From assembly GCA_947456625.1 (NCBI GenBank), contig CANGQJ010000011.1, forward strand, positions 1-64,000: 64,000 nt of DNA, given 5' to 3'. Under the pieces are notes generated by a model. That model ran no database searches and was not told where the DNA came from. It saw only the letters and a list, made by a program, of their open reading frames with translations. Positions 18,626-27,108 of the stretch are shown piece after piece. Within the stretch, counting starts at the first letter, position 1. Each line of letters begins with the position of its first letter. The stretch comes from Bacteroidota bacterium. GTDB taxonomy: Bacteria > Bacteroidota > Bacteroidia > Chitinophagales > Chitinophagaceae. The translations under genes and the position numbers were made by a program.

Positions 18626-20476
18626 ATGAAGCATATTTTTAAATATATTATTGTTTGGTTTTGCATTTTTGGCATCATAAACCCAATTGATGCACAAAAA
18701 AAACCTAAGTCTAAAGCAAAAAAAGTGTTAGTTACGGGTAAGTCTAAAAAAGCAAAGCCTTCTAAAAAATCTAAAACAAAAAGAGCAAATACAAGAAAAA
18801 AGAGCAATACTACAAAGTTGGCACAAATGCAAACTCTGGCAATTGATAATTCTAGAAAGGACATAAGTGAAACTCCTGTAGTAAAAACAATCAAAGGGGA
18901 TTCTATAGCAGAAAAAGTAGTAACCATTTTATCTCAATTTAAGCCGCAATTGAAAAATGTGGCAAAAATTGGTTTTATCAATGCAAGTATTCAAGGCGAC
19001 ACTGGCTCCATAAAGCTTGATTATAGTGTTCCTAGTCAAAATTTAAGTTTTCAGTATAAACCAATTTCTTTAGTACCTAGGGCATACAAAGCGGACTCTT
19101 TATGGAAGCCAAATTATACTGGCTTTGTTCAAGGTGGTTTTGGGAATTATTTACATAGGTATTTAAATGCCGACTTAAATGCAATTGACGCGCTTGGCAA
19201 TACACACACATTAAATATTAATAACGAAGCATTGAACGGTTTGCATCACTTGCAAAAAATGAATGATATTGGAATAAACTATATTGGTGATATTAATATT
19301 TCTACAAATAATCATATTGTTACAAATTTATTTTATAAACAAACTGAACAATATAGGTATGGATTAGTTCCAGATGCTTCCAATTACTCATTGTCCAATT
19401 ACAAACAAAATTACTATCATACTGGCATTGCTGTTAGTTTATTAAACGACGATTTAAGTAATAGTTTTGTTTATTATAAACCTGTTGTTAAAATGGAGCA
19501 TTTTGAGGGACTACAAGGAGCAACCAACAATTGGATTGATTTTTACACCCCTTTATATATCATGTTTCAAAACGATGTAAAATTTAATTTAAATATTAGT
19601 TATTCATACAATAAATACAATCCCAAATATTTAGTTTCTACAACAAATACTTTATTAAAATTTGATCCAAGTTTAGAATTAGATAAAGCTTATGGAAATT
19701 TCAAAATAGGGGTTAGTCCAACTTTTGAAAATAGTAAGTTTAATTTGTATCCTAATATAGAATTTAAAAAGAAGCTAACCGATACCAATTATTTAGTAAT
19801 TGCAGGTTGGAATACTCAGCTTATAAATAATCAATATAGCACATTGGTTTTATCTAATCCATGGATTGAAATGCCAAAAACAATTGCTATGACTACGCAT
19901 GACAAAAAATACATTAATATTCAAATTAATGACAGTAAGCGATTAGTATATGGTGTAGGATTGTCATTAAATAACTATACTAATTTGCCATTATTTAATA
20001 GACTAGTTAAGCAAAATACATTTCTAAATGGTTTAATGTATACCACTTTATTTGAACCAAGTGCTTCTACTTTGGAATTAGAAGGAAATTTAAGGTATCA
20101 ATTTAGTGATAAATTACTTGTTGCAAATAGTTTGAAATATATACAGTTTAATTCACTTGAAAAAAATGCAAATCCTTGGGGCATTTTACCATTAGAATTT
20201 GAAAGTAAATTAAATTGGACCGCTTCCAAAAAAATAAGTTTACAAGGGGAAGTGTTATATTGGTCAGGTGCAACCATGCAAAATGAAAAATTAGCAGTAG
20301 TAAACATGAGTAATACCATGGTTATAAATGCTAAAGCCAATTACAAAATAAGTGAAAACTGGGGTGCTTGGCTAAAAGTGGATAATTTATTAGATAAGCC
20401 ATATGAAAGATGGTCAGATTATCCTTCATTAGGGGTGCAAATAATAACAGGTGTTGTATATTCGTTTAGAAAATAA
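18626..20476 (+). CDS. outer-membrane beta-barrel protein with Lys-rich N-terminal segment
   Basis: 616 residues. A signal peptide ends near NPIDAQ (residue 24). Residues 24-65 are extremely basic (KKPKSKAKK, KSKKAKPSKKSKTKR and similar). From about residue 120 onward the sequence alternates in the manner of amphipathic beta-strands, with aromatic girdles and a terminal strand (GVQIITGVVYSFRK) typical of TonB-dependent-receptor-like barrels. No clear plug domain or TonB box is seen, so it may be a barrel without transport function or a divergent receptor. It lies directly after the TPR gene and before the HU-like gene. Confidence 0.72.
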   Translation: MKHIFKYIIVWFCIFGIINPIDAQKKPKSKAKKVLVTGKSKKAKPSKKSKTKRANTRKKSNTTKLAQMQTLAIDNSRKDISETPVVKTIKGDSIAEKVVTILSQFKPQLKNVAKIGFINASIQGDTGSIKLDYSVPSQNLSFQYKPISLVPRAYKADSLWKPNYTGFVQGGFGNYLHRYLNADLNAIDALGNTHTLNINNEALNGLHHLQKMNDIGINYIGDINISTNNHIVTNLFYKQTEQYRYGLVPDASNYSLSNYKQNYYHTGIAVSLLNDDLSNSFVYYKPVVKMEHFEGLQGATNNWIDFYTPLYIMFQNDVKFNLNISYSYNKYNPKYLVSTTNTLLKFDPSLELDKAYGNFKIGVSPTFENSKFNLYPNIEFKKKLTDTNYLVIAGWNTQLINNQYSTLVLSNPWIEMPKTIAMTTHDKKYINIQINDSKRLVYGVGLSLNNYTNLPLFNRLVKQNTFLNGLMYTTLFEPSASTLELEGNLRYQFSDKLLVANSLKYIQFNSLEKNANPWGILPLEFESKLNWTASKKISLQGEVLYWSGATMQNEKLAVVNMSNTMVINAKANYKISENWGAWLKVDNLLDKPYERWSDYPSLGVQIITGVVYSFRK

Positions 20477-20479
20477 TTT

Positions 20480-20977
20480 ATGATAAATAGTTTAGTTCAA
20501 TATTTTATTAAAAACGGCCATTTGGAACTACCTGGTATAGGTAGTTTAAAGTGGTTAAAGCAGGAGTCTTATTGGGAAAACAATATGCTAGTTGCTCCTA
20601 AAGAACTTATTACTTTAGATCCTATTTCCAACAAACCCGAAGTAGCTTTTTTCATTCATTTATCAGATGATTTAGGAATTTCTGTAGATCAGGCCGAAAT
20701 TCAATTTGATGAATTTTTAAATTCTTTTAAAAGTCAAACAATAGCAAGTTTAACCTTTGGAAACTTAGGTACGCTTCATAAAAATGCTGCTAATATTTCT
20801 TGGAATAATTTGTATTATTCTGAGTCTTATTTTAAATTCAACGAACCAACCATTGTCTCAAACGATTCAAATGATTTAGATGATGTTTATTCAAGTAGTA
20901 TTAAATCATGGGTTTTATGGGCAATTACAATAGCAATAGTTTCAATTATTTTAATTGTATATAAACAATTGCTTTAA
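20480..20977 (+). CDS. HU-CCDC81-like domain protein with C-terminal membrane helix
   Basis: 165 residues. Two short modules resemble the paired bacterial HU-CCDC81 domains: residues 1-60 (LVQYFIKNGHLELPGIGSL, a helix followed by the LPGIG beta-turn) and 70-125 (FLNSFKSQ...LTFGNLGTLHKN). An acidic linker (DSNDLDD) and one hydrophobic helix at about 143-165 (WVLWAITIAIVSIILIVY) follow, so the domains would face the cytosol as a tail-anchored protein. Many Bacteroidetes homologues end in a periplasmic SPOR domain; this one does not. Family assignment is by pattern recognition only. It is three bases downstream of the barrel gene. Confidence 0.6.
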   Translation: MINSLVQYFIKNGHLELPGIGSLKWLKQESYWENNMLVAPKELITLDPISNKPEVAFFIHLSDDLGISVDQAEIQFDEFLNSFKSQTIASLTFGNLGTLHKNAANISWNNLYYSESYFKFNEPTIVSNDSNDLDDVYSSSIKSWVLWAITIAIVSIILIVYKQLL

Positions 20978-20980
20978 TAA

Positions 20981-21886
20981 ATGACGCATCAAAATGTACC
21001 ATATCCTTCCTGTTCAATTTGCTTAAATAGTGAGTTAATATTTTCTTTTAATTGTATCGACCATTCACTCACTAAGGATACTTTTCAAGTTTTAATTTGT
21101 CCAAAATGTAGTGCTCAAATTACTTATCCTGCTCCTACAATAGATAAAATTGCCCCTTATTACAATTTTCCAGATTATATATCTCATACCGATGTTAAAG
21201 AAGGATTTATTAATAAATTATATCATAAAGTAAGGCTTAAAACATTACAGCAAAAAACTGGCTGGGTACAATCTTTATTTACTGGACATAAGGGTAATTT
21301 ATTAGAAGTTGGAGCCGGAACAGGTGCGTTTTCAAATGCAATGCGTAATAAGGGATGGAATGTAACTGCTTTAGAGCCCGATGCACTTTCAAGAAAAAGA
21401 GCTTTTGATAATTATGGAATAACACTACTTCCTACAGAAAATCTATTTACTTTAAAAGATAATTCATACGAGGTTATTACATTATGGCATGTACTTGAGC
21501 ATGTACATGATTTAAATGGGTATTTAAATTCTTTTTATAAATTATTAAAACCAAATGGAAGATTAATTATTGCAGTTCCTAACTATACCAGTTATGATGC
21601 TAAATTTTATGGGTCATATTGGGCTGCTTATGATGTGCCAAGACATTTATACCATTTTTCGCCATTGGCTTTAACGGCTTTATCACAGCGGTTTTCAATG
21701 AAAATTGTTCAAATCAAGCCAATGTGGTTTGATAGTTTTTATGTTAGCTTACTAAGTGAAAAGTACAAAGCGTCAGGTACCTTTGGAATGATTAAAGCTT
21801 TTCTAATTGGTGGTATTTCTAATTTATTTGCACTAAAAAATAATGCAAAGGCTAGTTCCTTAATTTACGAGATTAAAAAAGTGTAA
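20981..21886 (+). CDS. class I SAM-dependent methyltransferase with N-terminal zinc ribbon
   Basis: 301 residues. The N-terminus has two Cys pairs (C11/C14 and C40/C43, in CSIC and CPKC), a likely zinc ribbon. Residues about 95-220 form a Rossmann methyltransferase: motif I LLEVGAGTGAFSNAM, an acidic residue after the second strand (ALEPDA) and the post-motif ITLWHVLEHVHD. This is the pattern of Methyltransf_11/UbiG-like enzymes frequent among envelope-sugar and small-molecule methylases. The substrate is unknown. It is the last gene of the TPR-barrel-HU block (three-base gap) and meets the glutaminyl cyclase gene head-on two bases after its stop. Confidence 0.85.
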   Translation: MTHQNVPYPSCSICLNSELIFSFNCIDHSLTKDTFQVLICPKCSAQITYPAPTIDKIAPYYNFPDYISHTDVKEGFINKLYHKVRLKTLQQKTGWVQSLFTGHKGNLLEVGAGTGAFSNAMRNKGWNVTALEPDALSRKRAFDNYGITLLPTENLFTLKDNSYEVITLWHVLEHVHDLNGYLNSFYKLLKPNGRLIIAVPNYTSYDAKFYGSYWAAYDVPRHLYHFSPLALTALSQRFSMKIVQIKPMWFDSFYVSLLSEKYKASGTFGMIKAFLIGGISNLFALKNNAKASSLIYEIKKV

Positions 21887-21887
21887 C

Positions 21888-22703
21888 TTAATTAAATCTA
21901 ATTTCAATTGTAACTGGCCAGTCTTTACCAGTAATAAAAAAAGTTCCTTTTCCTTTATGGTATGCAATTCCATTTAAAACATTTCCAGGGTCTTTAACTT
22001 TTGGATCTTCTTTCACACCCACTTTATATAATATATTAGATAAATCGGCAATTGCAGTTACTTTACCTGTTAAAGGATCAATTTGAATGATATTGTCGGT
22101 CATATATACGTTGGCATATATTTTTCCGTTTACATATTCAAGTTCATTGATATTTGAGATGTAACCATAATTATTAAATACGCCTAAAGTTTTAACAACC
22201 TTAAAAGTATTTGGGTCAACATAGTATAAATTGCTGCCACCGGTATTTACAATAATACTTGTATCGTCATGGGTCATTCCCCAACCTTCGTAAGGCCAAT
22301 AAAGTTCATTTATTTTTTTTAGTGTTTTAGCGTCATATACTAATACTTTATTTTCCTTCCAAGTTAATTGATAAATTTTATTATTAAATAGGGTAGTGCC
22401 TTCACCAAAATATTTGTCTTCTAAAATTATTGGCTTTATTAATTGCTTCATATTGCTGTCAAGCAAATGCAACTTACTTTCTTTGTAATTACCTGAACTC
22501 TCTATTAAAGTATTGCCATTCCATTCAAAACCTTCGGTATAAGAGGTGGTATCGTGTGCATGTACTTTTACAACACTATAGTTTAAGTTTGTAGGTGCTG
22601 CTATTGCATTAGAATCTTTTTCTGAATTGGGATCATTATTATTTTTACATGCCCAATAACCAGCAATTAAAATAAATAATAAAATATATTTTTTATTTTT
22701 CAT
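21888..22703 (-). CDS. glutaminyl-peptide cyclotransferase, exported
   Basis: 271 residues with the plant/bacterial-type glutamine cyclotransferase beta-propeller: YTEGFEWNGNTLIESSGNY near the start, LTWKENKVLVYD, and the C-terminal VLNGIAYHKGKGTFFITGKDWP. It converts N-terminal glutamine of peptides to pyroglutamate. The N-terminal hydrophobic stretch ends in YWACKNNN, a possible though imperfect lipoprotein signal with Cys19 as the lipidated residue, so it probably acts in the periplasm. In Bacteroidetes many exported proteins have Gln at the +1 position after signal cleavage, which gives a plausible substrate pool. It lies ten bases downstream of ychF. Confidence 0.88.
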   Translation of the reverse strand: MKNKKYILLFILIAGYWACKNNNDPNSEKDSNAIAAPTNLNYSVVKVHAHDTTSYTEGFEWNGNTLIESSGNYKESKLHLLDSNMKQLIKPIILEDKYFGEGTTLFNNKIYQLTWKENKVLVYDAKTLKKINELYWPYEGWGMTHDDTSIIVNTGGSNLYYVDPNTFKVVKTLGVFNNYGYISNINELEYVNGKIYANVYMTDNIIQIDPLTGKVTAIADLSNILYKVGVKEDPKVKDPGNVLNGIAYHKGKGTFFITGKDWPVTIEIRFN

Positions 22704-22713
22704 TGTATAAGCT

Positions 22714-23811
22714 TTAAACGTTAAATCTAAAGTGCATTACATCGCCATCCTTAACTATATATTCTTTTCCTTCAATTCTTAATCTTCCATTATCTCTACA
22801 GGCCGATTCGCTTTTGTATTTAATAAAATCATCAAATGCAATTACTTCAGCCTTAATAAATCCTTTTTCAAAATCGGTATGTATTACACTTGCTGCCTGA
22901 GGGGCTTTCCAGCCTGAACCAATTGTCCAAGCCCTTACTTCTTGTACACCAGCTGTAAAATATGTTTCTAAATTTAATAATTTATATGCCGATTGTATTA
23001 AACGATTTAAAGCTGGTTCCTTCATCTGATATTCTTCCATAAATAATGCCTTGTCATCTGGATCCTCAAGTTCAGTAATTTGCGCTTCAATGTTATTACA
23101 CATTACAATTACCTGAGCTCCTTCCTCTTTTGCCATAGCTACCAATTTTTCTGAGTATTGATTACCGCTGTGCATACTTTTTTCGTCTACATTGGCAACA
23201 TACATTACAGGTTTCTCTGTTAATAAAAATATATCTGCAATGGCTACTGCATCCTCTTTGGATAAACCTAGTGATCTAATACTTTTTCCTTGTTCTAAAT
23301 GCGCCTTGCATTTTTTTAATACTTCTAATTCAACTTTGGCTTTTGGGTCGGTTTTAGCCATTTTTTCAGAACGTTGCATTTTTTTCTCAACACTATCCAA
23401 ATCCTTTAATTGTAGTTCGGTTTCAATAATTTCTTTATCACTGATTGGGTTAATTGCACCTTCCTCTCGTAATACGTTTTCATCTTCAAAACATCTAATT
23501 ACGTGAATGATTGCGCTTACTTCACGAATATTTGCAAGGAATTTATTACCTAATCCTTCACCTTTACTTGCCCCTTTAACTAATCCAGCAATATCCACAA
23601 TTTCAAGTTGCGTTGGAACTATTCTTTGAGGTATAATTAATTCGGCCAATTGATTTAATCTATTATCTGGCACATCCACTAAACCCACATTAGGCTCAAT
23701 AGTACAGAAACGATAATTACTTGCTTGCGCTTTTGCACTATTACTAACTGCGTTAAAGAGGGTAGATTTTCCAACATTTGGTAACCCAACGATGCCTGCT
23801 TGTAATGCCAT
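22714..23811 (-). CDS. ychF: redox-regulated ATPase YchF (Obg family)
   Basis: 365 residues, near-universal length for YchF. The P-loop GLPNVGKST spans residues 9-17. The base-recognition loop reads NVDE instead of NKxD, the change that makes this GTPase-fold protein prefer ATP. A coiled-coil insertion (about 120-200) and a C-terminal TGS domain (about 280-363, ending in GDVMHFRFNV) complete the family architecture. It binds ribosomes and is linked to oxidative-stress responses and translation. The gene precedes the glutaminyl cyclase on the same strand and is divergent from spmAB, with a TATTTTTG box 24 bases upstream. Confidence 0.96.
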   Translation of the reverse strand: MALQAGIVGLPNVGKSTLFNAVSNSAKAQASNYRFCTIEPNVGLVDVPDNRLNQLAELIIPQRIVPTQLEIVDIAGLVKGASKGEGLGNKFLANIREVSAIIHVIRCFEDENVLREEGAINPISDKEIIETELQLKDLDSVEKKMQRSEKMAKTDPKAKVELEVLKKCKAHLEQGKSIRSLGLSKEDAVAIADIFLLTEKPVMYVANVDEKSMHSGNQYSEKLVAMAKEEGAQVIVMCNNIEAQITELEDPDDKALFMEEYQMKEPALNRLIQSAYKLLNLETYFTAGVQEVRAWTIGSGWKAPQAASVIHTDFEKGFIKAEVIAFDDFIKYKSESACRDNGRLRIEGKEYIVKDGDVMHFRFNV

Positions 23812-23834
23812 AATGATATACTTTTTAAGTGCCG

Positions 23835-23842
23835 CAAAAATA
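23835..23842 (-). promoter_or_regulatory. candidate -7 box for ychF
   Basis: The minus strand reads TATTTTTG, matching TAnnTTTG, 24 bases before the ychF ATG. A TTTTG lies only 12 bases further upstream, too close for a standard -33 element. Confidence 0.38.
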
Positions 23843-23892
23843 CAATTCTAATTGCAAAATGGGCTATATTAGTAGCATAAACAATAGGATTT

Positions 23893-25125
23893 ATGGCAAT
23901 GAATATCATTTGGATGGCCTTTTTTGTGATTGCTTTTATTATTGCACTTGTAAAACTGGTGTTTTTTGGGGATACTGAAATTTTCAAGCTTTTGGCCGAC
24001 GGCATTTTTGATTCTGCTAAATCTTCAGTTTTAGATGTTGCATTTCCATTGGCAGGAACCATGGTGTTCTTTTTAGGCCTTATGAATATTGCTGAAAAAG
24101 CAGGGGCTATCCAAAAGTTAGCAAAATGGATGAATCCATTACTTAGTAGGTTATTTCCTGAAGTGCCTCAAAATCATCCAGCAATGGGTCAGATGGTTAT
24201 GAATTTTAGTGCCAATATGTTAGGTTTAGATAATGCAGCAACTCCTTTTGCTTTAAAAGCTATGGAAAGTTTACAAAGCTTAAATCCTGAAAAAGAGAAA
24301 GCTACTAATGCTCAAATCATGTTTTTAGTTTTACATACAAGTGGCCTTACCATTATTCCATTAAGTATTATATCCTACAGATTAGCTGCTGGTTCTCAGG
24401 ATGCTGCTAGTATTTTTATTCCTTGTGTGCTTGCCACTATTGGAACTACTTTAGCTTCTATAATAATGGTTGGATTTTATCAAAAAATTAAATGGGACAA
24501 AGTTTTAATTGGATGGTTAACTGGATTGTTTTTATTTATGTGTTTGGTATTATTTGGTGTTAATAGTTTAAGTGCTCAAAACAAAGAAATCTTTTCTAAG
24601 ATTGCTGGGTCTAGTATTTTATTAGCTATTATTATTACTATAATAGTAGGAGGGGCATATAAAAAAGTTGCTGTATTTGATGCTTTTATAGAAGGTGCAA
24701 AAAATGGGTTTGAAGTAATTGTAAAAATTATACCTTATTTGGTAGCCATGCTGGTTGCTATTCGTGTTTTTAGAGACAGTGGTGCCATGGGATTTATTAT
24801 TAATGGGCTTACTTATTTAATACAGCTTACTGGGTTAAATACCGATTTCGTAGGCGCTTTGCCTGTAGCCATTATGAGGCCTTTAAGTGGCAGCGGTTCT
24901 AGGGCTTTAATGCTAGATATTTTTAAAGTAAACGGGCCAGATTCATTTTTAGGAAAATTATCCTCAATTTTTCAGGGGTCTGCCGATACTACTTTTTATA
25001 TTATTGCATTGTATTTTGGTAGTGTAGGTATAAAAAAAGTAAGATATGCTGTGTGGGCAGGATTACTTGCCGATTTAATGGGCGTAATAATAGCAATTGG
25101 AATTGGTTATATATTTTTTAAATAA
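23893..25125 (+). CDS. fused SpmA/SpmB nucleoside-recognition membrane protein
   Basis: 410 residues and about ten hydrophobic helices. Two nucleoside-recognition (Gate) domains are recognisable: one around residues 50-150 (PLAGTMVFFLGLMNIAEKAG, then NMLGLDNAATPFALKAM) and a second around 270-390 (YLVAMLVAIRVFRDSGAM, PLSGSGSRALMLD). In Bacillus these halves are the separate spore-maturation proteins SpmA and SpmB. Bacteroidetes carry a fused form although they do not sporulate. It is an inner-membrane protein with unknown substrate. The start ATG at 23893 has a second Met two codons later. It converges on the EVE gene. Confidence 0.88.
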   Translation: MAMNIIWMAFFVIAFIIALVKLVFFGDTEIFKLLADGIFDSAKSSVLDVAFPLAGTMVFFLGLMNIAEKAGAIQKLAKWMNPLLSRLFPEVPQNHPAMGQMVMNFSANMLGLDNAATPFALKAMESLQSLNPEKEKATNAQIMFLVLHTSGLTIIPLSIISYRLAAGSQDAASIFIPCVLATIGTTLASIIMVGFYQKIKWDKVLIGWLTGLFLFMCLVLFGVNSLSAQNKEIFSKIAGSSILLAIIITIIVGGAYKKVAVFDAFIEGAKNGFEVIVKIIPYLVAMLVAIRVFRDSGAMGFIINGLTYLIQLTGLNTDFVGALPVAIMRPLSGSGSRALMLDIFKVNGPDSFLGKLSSIFQGSADTTFYIIALYFGSVGIKKVRYAVWAGLLADLMGVIIAIGIGYIFFK

Positions 25126-25139
25126 ATAACTGTCATCCA

Positions 25140-25550
25140 TTATTTTCCTTCACTCATTTTTAGAACCTCATTCCACTCTTTTTCGGTTACGGGTTGTACC
25201 GAAAGTCTACCAAGTCTTACAAGTGCCATATCCTTTAGGTTAGTATTGGCTTTGATATCTACTAATGTTACAGAATGTTTTAATTTTTTATGGGGTGCAA
25301 AATCCACGGCTAACCACGCTGTTTCTTCGGTGGTTGGATCTTGATAGGATTCCTTTACCACTTTTGCAATTCCTACTATTTCCATTCCCTCATTACTATG
25401 GTACCAAAATGCAAGATCCCCTTTTTTCATGGACCTTAAATTATTTCTTGCTCCATAATTCCTTACCCCATCCCAAAAAGTTTTTTTGTCTTTTACAAAA
25501 GTATCCCAAGAATATTTGAAAGGTTCAGATTTGATTAGCCAGTATGCCAT
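25140..25550 (-). CDS. EVE domain protein
   Basis: 136 residues forming a single EVE (PUA-like) domain: it opens with YWLIKSEPFKYSWDTF, followed by FWDGVRNYGARNNLRSMKKGD and FWYHSNEGMEIVGIAKV, which make up the aromatic pocket of the fold. EVE domains recognise modified bases in DNA or RNA; family members of this length (thymocyte nuclear protein 1/YcaQ-like) are common stand-alone proteins. The biological role is unknown. It lies 63 bases after the LutA-like gene on the same strand. Confidence 0.9.
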   Translation of the reverse strand: MAYWLIKSEPFKYSWDTFVKDKKTFWDGVRNYGARNNLRSMKKGDLAFWYHSNEGMEIVGIAKVVKESYQDPTTEETAWLAVDFAPHKKLKHSVTLVDIKANTNLKDMALVRLGRLSVQPVTEKEWNEVLKMSEGK

Positions 25551-25613
25551 GTGATAAAATTTGTAAATATTATAACAAATAATTACATAAAATGTTTAGC
25601 AACTAAAATGCAA

Positions 25614-26333
25614 TTAATAACCATTTGCAAGAACGTCTGCTAAGTGAACCACTTTAATAGCTTGGCCATTAAAATTAATACGGCCATCCAAATGCATTAA
25701 ACAACTCATATCGGTGCTTACTATATATTCGGCGTGCGTAGCAATAGCGTTGTCTATTTTCTGATCGGCCATTGCAACACTAATGGTATCATATTTTACA
25801 GCAAAGCTCCCACCAAATCCACAACATGTATCGGTGTTATCCATTTCAACTAATTCTAAGCCTGCTACTTTGCTTAGCAAATCCCTAGGCTCTTGTTTTA
25901 TTTTACATTCTCTAAGACCAGCACAACTATCATGGTATGTTACTTTTGCATCAAATGAGGCGCCAATATCTGTGACCTTTAAAATTTTCACTAAAAATTC
26001 TGAAAGTTCAAAAATTTGATTGGTTACTTTTTTTGCAGGGCTTTGAAATGCATTGTTCTCAAATAGTTGGTTGTAATTATTTCTTACAAATCCGGTACAA
26101 CTTGCACTTGGACTAACTATATAATCTGCGCCATCAAAGTCCTGAACAAATTTGGTACAAACATCCTTGGATTCACCCCAAAAACCAGCATTAAATGCAG
26201 GCTGTCCACAACAGGTTTGTTGTTCATTATACTTAACTGTACATCCTGCTTTTTCTAATACTTTTATAGTGTTAAATGCAACAGAAGGGTACAATTGATC
26301 AATAAAGCAAGGTATAAATAGTTGAACAGTCAT
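25614..26333 (-). CDS. LutA/GlpC-like cysteine-rich (Fe-S) protein
   Basis: 239 residues from the ATG at 26333 (a TTG two codons earlier is open but unlikely). Two CCG domains are clear: QTCCGQPAFNAGFW (about residue 40) and DTCCGFGGSFAVKY (about residue 190), each with an upstream Cys (FIPCFID; YHDSCAGLRE). This is the architecture of LutA/LldE, a subunit of the L-lactate oxidation complex, and of related heterodisulfide-reductase-like proteins. No lutB or lutC is adjacent, so the electron-transfer partners must be encoded elsewhere. Lactate utilisation is the likely role but is inferred from the family only. Confidence 0.85.
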   Translation of the reverse strand: MTVQLFIPCFIDQLYPSVAFNTIKVLEKAGCTVKYNEQQTCCGQPAFNAGFWGESKDVCTKFVQDFDGADYIVSPSASCTGFVRNNYNQLFENNAFQSPAKKVTNQIFELSEFLVKILKVTDIGASFDAKVTYHDSCAGLRECKIKQEPRDLLSKVAGLELVEMDNTDTCCGFGGSFAVKYDTISVAMADQKIDNAIATHAEYIVSTDMSCLMHLDGRINFNGQAIKVVHLADVLANGY

Positions 26334-26358
26334 ATTCAAATTTAATAAGATTATACTA

Positions 26359-26385
26359 AAATGAGCCTCTTTGGGAGACTCATTT
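26359..26385 (-). terminator. hairpin after the membrane TPR gene
   Basis: AAATGAG (26359-26365) pairs with CTCATTT (26379-26385), with additional inner CTC/GAG pairing. It lies between the TPR stop (26423) and the LutA-like start on the minus strand. The downstream U-run is short, so it may be a weak terminator or attenuator. Confidence 0.45.
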
Positions 26386-26422
26386 GTAATTTATTTTAGA
26401 AAGTTGCCATGTTATTTAATAA

Positions 26423-27079
26423 CTAAGGTTGAACTTTTAAACGGTAGATATATTTGTCCGCAGTAAAACCTTTTTCAGATTTTGGATACTTTGTTTTAAT
26501 GTCTTTATAAATAGTTATCGCATCTTCGGTTTTTCCAAGTGTTTCTAATAATGCAGCTGCGCGGAATAAATATTCAGAAGATATGCCATCGTCCTCAGGG
26601 AAAAAAGTTCCTGCTTTTTTGTAAGACTCAATAGCTTCGTCGTTCTTTTTTAATTCAGAATACGCATCACCAATAGTTCCGTAAGCAATTGCTTGAACTT
26701 GTTTAGCCGAAGTTGAAAAATCCTTTAAGTATTCAATACTCTTATTGTAATCGCCAGTTCTGAAATAACTAATTCCAGCATAGTATTTTGCTAAATTAGC
26801 TGCTTGGGTTCCACCATACTCTTTAATTACATATAAAACACCTTTGCTAGTTCCGTCTCCATTTAAAACCAAATTAGAAGAATCCTGTGCAAAATATTTT
26901 TCTGCAGCAAACATCGCATCCGCAGCTTTAGCTTCACGTGGTTTTTGATATAATTCAGAATAACCAAAATATCCTGCAAGTAATACTACTACTATAACAA
27001 TAGCCGATGTAAGTGCTTTTTGGTTATTTTTTACGAAGTCTAAGAATGGATGTTTTTCTTGTTGTTGTAACTCGCTCAT
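26423..27079 (-). CDS. membrane-anchored TPR protein (YfgM-like)
   Basis: 218 residues. A short cytosolic N-terminus is followed by one membrane helix (about 21-40, SAIVIVVVLLAGYFGY) and a periplasmic domain with TPR units, for example LAKYYAGISYFRTGDYNKSIEYLKDF and GDAYSELKKNDEAIESYKKA. The topology resembles YfgM/TPR_21 proteins that cooperate with the Sec translocon or periplasmic chaperones, but sequence alone cannot settle this. It lies 29 bases downstream of pdhA on the same strand and is followed by a hairpin. Confidence 0.8.
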   Translation of the reverse strand: MSELQQQEKHPFLDFVKNNQKALTSAIVIVVVLLAGYFGYSELYQKPREAKAADAMFAAEKYFAQDSSNLVLNGDGTSKGVLYVIKEYGGTQAANLAKYYAGISYFRTGDYNKSIEYLKDFSTSAKQVQAIAYGTIGDAYSELKKNDEAIESYKKAGTFFPEDDGISSEYLFRAAALLETLGKTEDAITIYKDIKTKYPKSEKGFTADKYIYRLKVQP

Positions 27080-27108
27080 GTTTTTTTATTATGTATTTCA
27101 GTATATAT

